Shown: positions 1 to 7,820 of the stretch, one piece after another | Numbering within the stretch: position 1 is the first letter of the stretch | Layout of the letters: each line of letters begins with the position of its first letter | Assembly: GCA_021851785.1 (NCBI GenBank) | Contig: JAJZBV010000002.1 | Coordinates: 62,001 to 126,000, forward strand | Reading direction: 5' to 3' | Origin: Pseudomonadota bacterium | GTDB lineage: Bacteria > Pseudomonadota > Alphaproteobacteria > Acetobacterales > Acetobacteraceae | DNA: 64,000 bases | Notes under the pieces: generated by a model | Databases searched by the model: none | Told to the model about the DNA's origin: nothing | Seen by the model: only the letters and a program-made list of their open reading frames with translations | Position numbers and translations under genes: made by a program

Positions 1-21
1 CGGGTAAAAAAACGCTCTATC

Positions 22-1845
22 TCATTGGCAGGCGAGGCATTCCTCATAATCGGCGACCCGCGCGGCCGGCGGCGCGGGCTGGAGTTCCTCCGGGCGCACC
101 GCTTTCTCGCTGACATTGTCGGCGCGCTGGATGGAAAGCGAGCGGCAATAATAGAGCGATTTCAGGCCGCGCTTCCAGGCCAGCATATGGATCTGGTGCA
201 GATCGCGCTTATGGACATTGGCGGGGAGGAAGATATTGACCGACTGGCTCTGACAGACGAACGGCGTGCGGTCGGCGGCGTGCTCGACCACCCAGCGCTG
301 ATCGAGTTCGAACGCGGTTTTGTACACCGCCTTTTCGTGCTCGGTAAGAAAATCGAGGTGCTGCACGCTGCCTTTGTTCAGCGTGATCGAGGACCACACG
401 GCATCGTTGTCATGCCCCTTTTCCGCGAGCAAGGCCTGGAGATGGCGGTTGCGCACGATGAAGCTGCCGGAGAGAGTCTTCTGGAGAAAGACATTGGCGG
501 CGATCGGCTCGATCCCGGGGCTCGCATTGCCGGCGATGATCGAGATCGAGGCGGTCGGCGCGATCGCGATCTTGTTCGAGAAACGCTCGGAAAAACCATA
601 CTCGGCGGCGTCGGGGCAGGGGCCGCGTTCCTCGGCGAGGAGGCGCGAGGCGGCGTCCGCCTGGGCGCGGATATGCTGGAACATGCGCTTGTTCCAGACC
701 TTGGCGATGACGCTCTCGAAGGGCACGTGTTGCGATTGCAGGAAGGAATGGAAACCCATCACCCCGAGCCCGACCGAGCGCTCGCGCAGCGCCGCATATT
801 TCGCCCGCGCCATGCTCTCCGGGGCGCGATCGATGAAATCCTGCAAGACATTGTCGAGGAAACGCATCAGATCCTCGATGAAGAGGGGATGGTCCTTCCA
901 CGCGAGCCAGTGTTCGAGATTGACCGACGACAGGCAGCAGACGGCGGTGCGCTGGCGCCCGTGCTGGTCGATCCCGGTCGGCAGGGTGATCTCCGAGCAG
1001 AGATTGGAGGTTTTGACCTCGAGCCCGGCGAGTTTCTGATGCTCGGGGCGGAGCCGGTTCACCTGGTCGGAGAAGATCAGGTAAGGCTCGCCGGTTTCGA
1101 CGCGGGCGGTGAGGATCCTGATCCAGAGCGCGCGGGCGGAGATGCCGCGCACCACCGCGCCGTCTTTCGGCGAGACCAGCGGCCAGGGCTCATCCGCCTC
1201 GACCGCGCGCATGAAGGCGTCCGAGACCAGGATGCCATGATGGAGATTGAGCGCCTTGCGATTGGGATCGCCGCCGGTCGGGCGGCGGATTTCGACGAAC
1301 TCCTCGATCTCGGGATGCGAGACCGGCAGATAGACCGCCGCCGAGCCGCGCCGGAGGCTGCCCTGCGAGATCGCCAGCGTCAGGCTGTCCATCACCCGGA
1401 TGAACGGGATCACCCCCGAGGTTTTGCCGTTCTGCCCGACTTTCTCGCCGATCGAGCGCAGATTCCCCCAATAGCTCCCGATCCCGCCGCCCTTGGAGGC
1501 GAGCCAGACGTTTTCGTTCCAGAGATCGACGATGCCGTCCAGACTGTCGGACGCCTCGTTCAGAAAGCAGGAAATCGGCAGGCCGCGCGCGGTGCCGCCA
1601 TTGGAGAGCACCGGGGTCGCCGGCATGAACCAGAGCCGGCTCATATAGTCATAGAGCCGCTGCGCGTGCCCCGAATCATCACCGTAATAGCTCGCGACGC
1701 GGGCGAAGAGATCCTGATAGCCCTCGCCGGGCAGCAGATAGCGGTCATCGAGGGTGGCGCGGCCGAAATCGGTGAGCAGCGCATCGCGGGCGCGATCGAC
1801 ATGGATTTGCTGGCGCCCGGGCAATTGGATATCGGTATCGAGCAC
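22..1845 (-). CDS. nrdA: Ribonucleoside-diphosphate reductase, alpha subunit (class I)
   Basis: Large catalytic subunit that reduces ribonucleotides to deoxyribonucleotides with a small NrdB-type partner, which is not next to it here. The 607 residues start straight in the catalytic barrel and lack an N-terminal ATP-cone, a short form common in alphaproteobacteria. Visible active-site elements: Cys93 (PISCFL) as first redox cysteine, Asn281/Cys283/Glu285 in SNLCSEI, the second redox cysteine in AVCCLSS (303/304), the Tyr pair Y565-Y566 in LYYCRS for radical transfer, and a C-terminal CLAC pair (603-606) for re-reduction by thioredoxin/glutaredoxin. Start is GTG with an AGAGGG-type RBS. The upstream region carries a possible NrdR box. 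Without an ATP-cone, overall activity is unlikely to be controlled by dATP. Confidence 0.95.
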   Translation of the reverse strand: MLDTDIQLPGRQQIHVDRARDALLTDFGRATLDDRYLLPGEGYQDLFARVASYYGDDSGHAQRLYDYMSRLWFMPATPVLSNGGTARGLPISCFLNEASDSLDGIVDLWNENVWLASKGGGIGSYWGNLRSIGEKVGQNGKTSGVIPFIRVMDSLTLAISQGSLRRGSAAVYLPVSHPEIEEFVEIRRPTGGDPNRKALNLHHGILVSDAFMRAVEADEPWPLVSPKDGAVVRGISARALWIRILTARVETGEPYLIFSDQVNRLRPEHQKLAGLEVKTSNLCSEITLPTGIDQHGRQRTAVCCLSSVNLEHWLAWKDHPLFIEDLMRFLDNVLQDFIDRAPESMARAKYAALRERSVGLGVMGFHSFLQSQHVPFESVIAKVWNKRMFQHIRAQADAASRLLAEERGPCPDAAEYGFSERFSNKIAIAPTASISIIAGNASPGIEPIAANVFLQKTLSGSFIVRNRHLQALLAEKGHDNDAVWSSITLNKGSVQHLDFLTEHEKAVYKTAFELDQRWVVEHAADRTPFVCQSQSVNIFLPANVHKRDLHQIHMLAWKRGLKSLYYCRSLSIQRADNVSEKAVRPEELQPAPPAARVADYEECLACQ

Positions 1846-1909
1846 GGCTTTTCCCTCTTGCGATTCTACCCGCTGAGCGCCCTATCCTGCCGTAAAATCC
1901 CCCCGCGTC

Positions 1910-1925
1910 AATCTATATCTTGAGT
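1910..1925 (-). promoter_or_regulatory. Candidate NrdR box upstream of nrdA
   Basis: The 16 bases aatctatatcttgagt resemble the NrdR consensus acaCwATATaTwGtgt in their core CTATATCTTG and lie about 65-80 bp upstream of the nrdA GTG. NrdR is the usual repressor of ribonucleotide reductase genes. A second, tandem box at the usual helical spacing was not found, which weakens the call. Confidence 0.35.
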
Positions 1926-1926
1926 T

Positions 1927-1942
1927 GTTAATCGCGATTAAC
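1927..1942. promoter_or_regulatory. Perfect 16-bp palindrome GTTAATCGCGATTAAC
   Basis: An exact inverted repeat without spacer lies between nrdA and the first GloVer gene, next to the candidate NrdR box. Its symmetry suggests binding by a dimeric regulator, but it could serve either the nrdA promoter or the plus-strand gene at 2079. The regulator is not known. Confidence 0.4.
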
Positions 1943-1968
1943 CACTACCCCTGGGAAATCGCGCCGAT
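1941..1968. repeat. 28-bp direct repeat, left copy (flanks GloVer gene pair)
   Basis: Matches 4570-4597 at 25 of 28 positions. Read on the minus strand this copy would encode an end like that of the Na/Pi cotransporter gene (I-G-x-I-x-Q-G-stop), although no such gene is present here. It may be the footprint of an insertion or duplication that placed the two GloVer genes at the end of the cotransporter gene. Confidence 0.5.
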
Positions 1969-2078
1969 GCGCGCGATTTCCACCGGAGAGCGCGCGGATG
2001 GGCGGCGGGAGATATTAAAGATTGATTTAATTTCATTAACGTGATATCAAATTTACGTGAGTTTAGGAGGCAAGAAAA

Positions 2079-3284
2079 ATGAAAATCCCTCCTCCGCGCG
2101 GCGTTTGGGAAATATGCGCTGGCATCATCGCCTTGGCCCTCGTCGTTGGGCGGGCGGAAGCCGGTGGGCTCCAAACCGTCGCAAGCCTTGATAGCGGCAG
2201 CGGCGACATTCCGCAGGCTGGCCTCATCGCTGTCGGCGGCACGCTCTACGGCACGGCGGCTTTCGGCGGCGCGAACAGCGACGGCACCCTCTTTTCCTGG
2301 TCATCGGGCAATGGCCTGACCACGCTGGCGAGTTTTGACGGCGCCAACGGCGCCAACCCGCAGGCGGGTCTCCTCGCTGTTGGCGGCACGCTCTACGGCA
2401 CGACGTATGGCGGCGGCGCGGCGCCGGGCGATGGCACCCTTTTTTCCTGGTCGGCGAGCAACGGCCTTTCAACGTTGGCGAGTTTTGACGGCACCAACGG
2501 CGCCAACCCGCAAGCACGCCTCCTCGCTGTCGGCGGCACCCTCTACGGCACGACCACTGGCGGCGGCGCGAGCGGCGATGGCACTCTCTTTTCCTGGTCG
2601 GCGAGTAACGGCCTTCAGACGCTGGTGAATTTCGATGACACCAACGGCCTCAGTCCGAAAGCGGGTCTCCTCGCTGTCAACGGCACGCTTTATGGCACGA
2701 CCTATGCCGGTGGCGCGAACGGCAACGGCACGCTCTTTTCCTATGCCAGCGGAACCCTCACGACCTTGGTGAATTTCGGCAGCGCCAATGGCGGCGGACC
2801 GGAGGGGCGCCTCGTCGCTGTCAACGGCACGCTCTATGGCACGACCTATTACGGTGGCGCGGCGGGCCATGGCACGCTGTTTTCCTATGCCAGCGGCATC
2901 CTCACGACATTGGTGAATTTCGATTACCCCGTCGGCGCTTACCCGGTAGGGGGCCTCCTCGCTGTCGGCGGCACGCTCTATGGCACGACCGATTACGGTG
3001 GCGCGAACAGCGACGGCACGCTCTTTTCCTGGTCACCGGGCAATGGCCTGACCACGCTGGCGAGCTTTGATGGCACCACCGGAACCGAGCCCTTTTACGC
3101 CCTCACCGATGTCGGGGGCACGCTTTACGGCACGGCCCAATACGGTGGCGCATCGAACGGTGGGGTGATTTTTTCCTACACGCCCGCCAGTCAGTCGGTC
3201 CCCGAGCCAGGCTCGCTCCCGCTTCTTCTCGCCGGCTTGGGCGGGCTCGGCGCGCTCACTTGGCGGCGTTCGCGCGCCTTGTGA
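2079..3284 (+). CDS. GloVer-repeat PEP-CTERM exported protein, copy 1
   Basis: Predicted exported protein of 401 residues. It has an N-terminal signal segment (roughly 1-29), then seven tandem units of about 45 residues centred on GGTLYGTxxxGG...GTLFS (the choice-of-anchor tandem repeat GloVer, TIGR03803-like). It ends in a PEP-CTERM sorting signal: VPEPGS, a hydrophobic stretch, then WRRSR. PEP-CTERM proteins are processed by an exosortase and usually released into extracellular polysaccharide; no exosortase lies in the window. Start is ATG with a strong AGGAGG 8 bases upstream and an AT-rich promoter region before it. The next gene is a paralogue 68 bp downstream. The biochemical role of GloVer repeats is unknown to me; a beta-propeller-like fold is plausible. 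Confidence 0.85.
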   Translation: MKIPPPRGVWEICAGIIALALVVGRAEAGGLQTVASLDSGSGDIPQAGLIAVGGTLYGTAAFGGANSDGTLFSWSSGNGLTTLASFDGANGANPQAGLLAVGGTLYGTTYGGGAAPGDGTLFSWSASNGLSTLASFDGTNGANPQARLLAVGGTLYGTTTGGGASGDGTLFSWSASNGLQTLVNFDDTNGLSPKAGLLAVNGTLYGTTYAGGANGNGTLFSYASGTLTTLVNFGSANGGGPEGRLVAVNGTLYGTTYYGGAAGHGTLFSYASGILTTLVNFDYPVGAYPVGGLLAVGGTLYGTTDYGGANSDGTLFSWSPGNGLTTLASFDGTTGTEPFYALTDVGGTLYGTAQYGGASNGGVIFSYTPASQSVPEPGSLPLLLAGLGGLGALTWRRSRAL

Positions 3285-3352
3285 CGGACGGGGTTCGCTC
3301 CAGGAAAACGCTTCTCCGCGGCAATCAACAAACAAAAACAAGGAGAACAAGC

Positions 3353-4552
3353 ATGTCTCGCGATACCAGGCGGATCCGTGAAGGGCTTGCCACCCTGGCA
3401 ATGGCCGTGGCGCTGACGCTTTCCGCCGGCCAGGCAAAAGCCGCAGGAATCACCACGCTCGCCAGTTTCAGCGGCCCTAATGGCGCCGAGCCGTATGCCG
3501 GCCTCACCGATGTCGGGGGTACGCTCTACGGCGCGACCGAGAGCGGCGGCACGGGGGGTGATGGCACCCTTTTTTCCTGGTCGGCGAGCAACGGTCTTTC
3601 AACGTTGGTGAGTTTTAATGGCGGGGGGCCGGTAGCACGCCTCACCGATGTCGGGGGCACGCTTTATGGTACGGCCGGAGGCGGCCTCGGCTACGGCACT
3701 ATCTTTTCGTATTCGCCGGGCAACGGCTTGCAAACTTTGGCGAATTTTGATTACACCAACGGCAGTAGCCCTCGATCCGCACTCATTGATGTCAACGGCA
3801 CGCTCTATGGCACGACCTATTACGGTGGCGCGAACAGCGACGGCACCCTCTTTTCCTATGCCAGCGGAACCCTCACGACATTGGTGAACTTCGACAACAC
3901 CAATGGCGGCGGGCCGGAGGGGCGCCTCGTCGCTGTCAACGGCGTGCTTTATGGCACGACCTATTACGGTGGCGCGGCGGGCCACGGCACGCTGTTTTCC
4001 TGGTCGGCGAGCAGCGGTTTCCAAACGCTGGTGAATTTCGATTACCCCATCGGCGCCTACCCGGTAGGGGGCCTCCTTGATGTCGGCGGCACGCTCTATG
4101 GCACGACCTATTACGGTGGCGCGAACAGCGACGGCACGCTCTTTTCCTGGTCGGCGAACGACGGCCTGCAAACGGTCGTGGCCTTCGATGGCGCCAATGG
4201 CGGCGAGCCTGAGGGGGGCCTCCTCGCTGTCAACGGCACGCTCTATGGCACGACCTATGGCGGCGGCGCGGACGCCCAAGGCACGCTGTTTTCCTGGTCA
4301 TCGAGCAACGGTCTCCAAACTTTGGCGAGTTTTGATGGCACCAACGGCAGTGGCCCTCGATCCGCACTCACCGATGTCGGGGGCACGCTCTACGGCACGA
4401 CCTATGGCGGCGGCGCGAACAACATTGGCACGATTTTTTCCTACACGCCCGCCGGTCAGTCGGTCCCCGAGCCAGGCTCGCTCCCGCTTCTTCTCGCCGG
4501 CCTCGGCGGGCTCGGCGCGCTGTATCTGCGCCGGAGGCTTCACTTGTCTTGA
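3353..4552 (+). CDS. GloVer-repeat PEP-CTERM exported protein, copy 2
   Basis: Paralogue of the preceding gene, 399 residues from the ATG preceded by AGGAGA at 3341. In-frame sequence continues upstream to 3260 but overlaps gene 1 and has no RBS. It has a signal peptide with a twin basic start (MSRDTRR) and cleavage around AKA, seven GloVer units, and a C-terminal VPEPGS plus hydrophobic segment plus RRR tail almost identical to copy 1. Parts of the two genes are nearly identical at DNA level (about 2750-2883 against 3866-4000), including codons unlikely to be kept by selection alone. This points to recent duplication or gene conversion. The pair is probably cotranscribed. Function unknown; location extracellular or surface-bound. 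Confidence 0.85.
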   Translation: MSRDTRRIREGLATLAMAVALTLSAGQAKAAGITTLASFSGPNGAEPYAGLTDVGGTLYGATESGGTGGDGTLFSWSASNGLSTLVSFNGGGPVARLTDVGGTLYGTAGGGLGYGTIFSYSPGNGLQTLANFDYTNGSSPRSALIDVNGTLYGTTYYGGANSDGTLFSYASGTLTTLVNFDNTNGGGPEGRLVAVNGVLYGTTYYGGAAGHGTLFSWSASSGFQTLVNFDYPIGAYPVGGLLDVGGTLYGTTYYGGANSDGTLFSWSANDGLQTVVAFDGANGGEPEGGLLAVNGTLYGTTYGGGADAQGTLFSWSSSNGLQTLASFDGTNGSGPRSALTDVGGTLYGTTYGGGANNIGTIFSYTPAGQSVPEPGSLPLLLAGLGGLGALYLRRRLHLS

Positions 4553-4569
4553 TTGGCGGATCAAGCCCG

Positions 4570-4597
4570 ACCACTACCCTTGGGGAATCTCGCCGAT
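4570..4597. repeat. 28-bp direct repeat, right copy (3' end of Na/Pi cotransporter gene)
   Basis: Right-hand copy of the repeat at 1941-1968. It contains the last codons and stop of the minus-strand Na/Pi cotransporter gene, so the two GloVer genes lie exactly between the copies. Confidence 0.5.
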
Positions 4598-6283
4598 TTT
4601 CGCGGTTTCCGGCTGCTCGCCCGCCTCGTCCTCGGGACGCAGCCGGCTCGGGAGCAGCGCGCCCTGCTCCTCCAGCACCGGATAGGCGGCGGCGGCGACG
4701 AAATGGGTGTTGATTCGCAGAAGATCACGCAAAACGTCGAGATGCAGCGTGCTGGTCTCGGTGCTGTCGATGCGCCCGGCGCGCAGGCGCGCGAAATGCG
4801 CCGCCGTCGCCCGCGCCTCGAGATCACGCAGCGCCTCCTTCTCGGCCGCGAGCGCCCGCGCCGCGGCGAGATCGCCGGAAAGAAAGACCGAGGCGGCGGT
4901 CCGCAGGTTCTTCGTCAACCGGGCGAACATCTGGTCCAGCTCCGCCCCGCCCTCCGGCGAAAACGCGATGCCGCGCTTGAGGCGCTTGGCGGCATGGGCG
5001 AGGAGGTTCTTGTCCACCACATCGCCGGCGTTTTCGAGATGCGTCGTGAAGGCGAGCACCTGGGCAAGACGCTGATGATCCGCCTCGTTCATCGCTTCCG
5101 GGTCGAGCAGCGTGAGATAGGCCTTGATCGCCGCGTTCAGCCGATCCAGCACGTCATCGAGCCGCCGCGTCTCGCCGACCCGCCGCCGGTCGCCGCCGAT
5201 CAGGGCGGCGCGGGCGCCGGCGAGCATGGTCTCCAGCGTATCGGCCATGCGCAGCGCCTCGCGCCCGGCGCCGGCGATGGCGAGCGGCGGCGATTCCCGC
5301 GCCGCGGTGTCGAGATAGAGCGGGCGGGCGGGATCGACGGCGGCGACGCGGGAGGGGAGCAGCCAGGCCAATAGCCGCGCATAGGGGGCGAGGGCGGGAA
5401 AGAAGAGGAGGGCGAGGACGAGATTGAACGCGGTGTGGAAATCGGCGACGGCGCGCGCCGGATCCGGCTCCAGCACCACCAGCGCTCGCCCGATCGGGCC
5501 GAGCAGCAGCAGGGCGACGATGACCCCGGCGGTTCGGTTGAGCAGGTTTCCCATCGGCAACCGCCACGCCGCCGGATCGTCGCCGGCGCTCCCTTCGAGC
5601 AGCGGATTGATCGCGGTGCCGAGATTGGCGCCGAGGACCAGCGCGAAAGCGGCATCCGGCGGCACCACCCCACGCGCCGCGAACGACATGATCACCAGCA
5701 CCACGGCGACCGAGGAATGCGCGGCCCAGGTGAGCATTGCGGCGAGCAGCACGTCCATCAGCGGCTGCGTGGTCAGCGCGCCGAGCAGCAGCCGCAGACT
5801 CGGCACATCCTCATAGGGTGTGATCACATTGAGCAGGAGATGGAGTGCCAGCAGCATGAGGCCGAGCCCGATCCCGACCCGGCCGAGATCGCGCACCCGG
5901 CTCGCGCCGCCGCGGCGAAAGGCGATCACGCCGGCGAGGATGAACAACGTCGCGATGCGCGAGACATCGAAGGAGAGCAACTGGACGATCAGCGTCGTGC
6001 CGACATTGGCGCCGAGCATCACCGCGAGGCCGGGCACCAGCGCGAGCATGCCCTCGGCGGCGAAGGAGGAGACCATCAGCCCGGTCGCGGTGCTGCTTTG
6101 CAAAATCGCGGTGATGCCGAGCCCGGCGGCGAAGGCGGCCGGACGGTGGGCGAGGGCTGTGCCGAGAAACCGCCGTAGCGACGGGCCGAAGGCGCGCTGC
6201 ACCCCGGTCTGCACCATATGCACGCCCCAGAGCAGAAGGGCGATCAGGCCGGCAAGGTCAACCAGGGTCAACGTCGCGTCCAA
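4574..6283 (-). CDS. Na/Pi cotransporter family protein with PhoU-like domain
   Basis: Inner-membrane protein of 569 residues of the NptA/YjbB type. The first 300 or so residues hold two Na_Pi_cotrans repeats with the typical signatures QSSTATG and GANVGTT in the first and SSVAVVLV and GANLGTA in the second. The C-terminal half (about 330-550) is a helical PhoU-like domain. Family members move phosphate with sodium; the E. coli homologue YjbB acts in phosphate export. The start codon is TTG (6281-6283), supported by GAGAGGG about 7 bases upstream. The gene is transcribed away from tauE, leaving a 262-bp divergent spacer (6284-6545) in which I see no gene. Confidence 0.9.
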   Translation of the reverse strand: MDATLTLVDLAGLIALLLWGVHMVQTGVQRAFGPSLRRFLGTALAHRPAAFAAGLGITAILQSSTATGLMVSSFAAEGMLALVPGLAVMLGANVGTTLIVQLLSFDVSRIATLFILAGVIAFRRGGASRVRDLGRVGIGLGLMLLALHLLLNVITPYEDVPSLRLLLGALTTQPLMDVLLAAMLTWAAHSSVAVVLVIMSFAARGVVPPDAAFALVLGANLGTAINPLLEGSAGDDPAAWRLPMGNLLNRTAGVIVALLLLGPIGRALVVLEPDPARAVADFHTAFNLVLALLFFPALAPYARLLAWLLPSRVAAVDPARPLYLDTAARESPPLAIAGAGREALRMADTLETMLAGARAALIGGDRRRVGETRRLDDVLDRLNAAIKAYLTLLDPEAMNEADHQRLAQVLAFTTHLENAGDVVDKNLLAHAAKRLKRGIAFSPEGGAELDQMFARLTKNLRTAASVFLSGDLAAARALAAEKEALRDLEARATAAHFARLRAGRIDSTETSTLHLDVLRDLLRINTHFVAAAAYPVLEEQGALLPSRLRPEDEAGEQPETAKIGEIPQG

Positions 6284-6545
6284 CCGGATCCCTCTCGCTT
6301 ACGGCGGCATCAGGATGTAGTCATGGGGCGCGGACTAAACCAGCCCAAAAACGGTGGACGCTCTCTAAGTGGGGATCAACCCGGGACGAGTCCCTGGTTC
6401 ATCGAAGCCCCCTTCACCTGATCGTCCGGGCATTTCAGATTGAAAATCGCGGATTAAAGTGGCAGACTAAGATGGTGAATTCATTGCAACCAATGGGTGA
6501 CGGCGAAGGCGAGACAGCGGCCGGCCAGAGCGCGGCGCCGTCGGC

Positions 6546-7409
6546 GTGACGCTTGAATTTGCCGCGTCGCTGTTTCTCCTCGCCACCGGCGCCAGCGCGC
6601 TCGGCGGGGCCCTCGGCATGGCGAGCGGCATCTTCATCGTGCCCCTCCTCACCGTGTTCGCGGGCATCGGCATCCATACCGCCATCGCCGCCAGCATCGT
6701 CTCGGTGATCGCCTGTTCCACCGGCGGCGCCGCGACGTTTCTCCGGGTCGGCCTCACCAATCTGCGCGTCGCGATCGTTTTGGAGACGGCAACCACCGCC
6801 GGCGCGCTGGCCGGCGTTTTGCTGATCGGCGTGTTTCCGGTCTCGGCGCTGTTTTTTCTGTTCGCGGCCATTCTGCTGCTCTCGGCGCGACAGATGATGG
6901 CGAGACGCCGCGAGCCGGAAGCGGCCGAGATCATTTCCGACGGGCGGGATTGGGCCTCGCGCCTCGACCTCCACGCAAGCTATCCCGACCCCGCGCGCGG
7001 GCGCGAGATCGCCTATCGCGTCGGGCGCGTGCCGCTGGCGCTCGCGCTCATGTTCGGCGCCGGGCTGGTTTCGGCGCTGCTCGGGATCGGCAGCGGCGTT
7101 CTCAAAATCCCGGCGATGGATACCGCCTTGCGTCTCCCGATCAAGGTGTCCTCGGCGACCTCCAATTTCATGATCGGTGTCACCGCGGCGGCGAGCGGCG
7201 TTGCCTATTTCGCGCGCGGCGATATCGACCCCGCGATCGCCGGGCCGGTCGCGGTCGGCTCGGTCATCGGCGCGTTGCTCGGCGCGCGTTTCCTGATCGC
7301 GGTCCCGGGCGACAGGCTGCGGCTTCTTTTCGTCGCGGTGCTGCTCGTCCTGGCGGCGCAAATGCTGCTTTCGGCCTTCGGGATCGATCTCAGGGGGCAC
7401 GCGGCATGA
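6546..7409 (+). CDS. TauE/SafE family membrane permease
   Basis: Sulfite exporter TauE/SafE-type (PF01925) protein of 287 residues with about eight hydrophobic segments in two pseudo-repeats. Family signatures visible: GGALGMASGIFIVPLL near the N-terminus and LLGIGSGVLKIPAM in the second half. These permeases export or import small organosulfur or carboxylate anions; the substrate cannot be told here. The GTG start has no strong RBS, but upstream ATG and GTG codons are out of frame. The stop codon overlaps the ATG of the next gene (ATGA), so translational coupling to the DUF1634 protein is likely. Confidence 0.85.
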   Translation: MTLEFAASLFLLATGASALGGALGMASGIFIVPLLTVFAGIGIHTAIAASIVSVIACSTGGAATFLRVGLTNLRVAIVLETATTAGALAGVLLIGVFPVSALFFLFAAILLLSARQMMARRREPEAAEIISDGRDWASRLDLHASYPDPARGREIAYRVGRVPLALALMFGAGLVSALLGIGSGVLKIPAMDTALRLPIKVSSATSNFMIGVTAAASGVAYFARGDIDPAIAGPVAVGSVIGALLGARFLIAVPGDRLRLLFVAVLLVLAAQMLLSAFGIDLRGHAA

Positions 7410-7738
7410 GTGGTCGGTCTGTCGGCAAGTCCGGCCGCCATCCCCGTCTTGAGCCTCTGCTGGCGCGGATGCTGACACTCGGCACCTGGCTTGCGACCGC
7501 GATCATCCTCCTCGGAATCGGCCTGAAGCTGATCGGCGGGGCCGGGGCGGCGGGGGTCGCATTGGTCACCGCCGGCATCGTGATTTTTCTCCTGCTGCCG
7601 GTGCTCCGCGTCCTGCTGATGCTGCTGGTGTTCGTCGGCGAGGGCGATTACCGCTTCGGCGCCATCGCCGCCCTGGTGCTCGCGATCATCGGCCTCGGCG
7701 CCGCCCTCGGCCTGCGCCTGGGCGGCTTGCCGGGATAG
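7406..7738 (+). CDS. DUF1634 family membrane protein
   Basis: Small protein of 110 residues with three predicted transmembrane segments (about 25-43, 46-70, 80-105). DUF1634 proteins are routinely found directly after TauE/SafE permeases and probably act as accessory subunits, which the 4-base overlap with the upstream gene supports. A longer frame open upstream to 6950 lies inside tauE and is a shadow; the start used here is the ATG at 7406. Confidence 0.8.
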   Translation: MSGRSVGKSGRHPRLEPLLARMLTLGTWLATAIILLGIGLKLIGGAGAAGVALVTAGIVIFLLLPVLRVLLMLLVFVGEGDYRFGAIAALVLAIIGLGAALGLRLGGLPG

Positions 7739-7820
7739 CGCCAGGATATGGCGGGGGCTCGCTTTGCGCCCCTCGCGCTCTGTGCCAAACTGCGCGGCGA
7801 AGCATTTCGGGGGGAAGCGG

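Noticed and set aside
25-1923. 632-residue open frame on the plus strand opposite nrdA
   Set aside because: It is the antisense shadow of nrdA in GC-rich DNA: no RBS, no family motifs, Arg/Gly/Asp-rich composition.
6284-6545. A small gene or RNA in the spacer between the Na/Pi cotransporter and tauE
   Set aside because: A few short inverted repeats are present, but no convincing start, stop and RBS combination or RNA fold.
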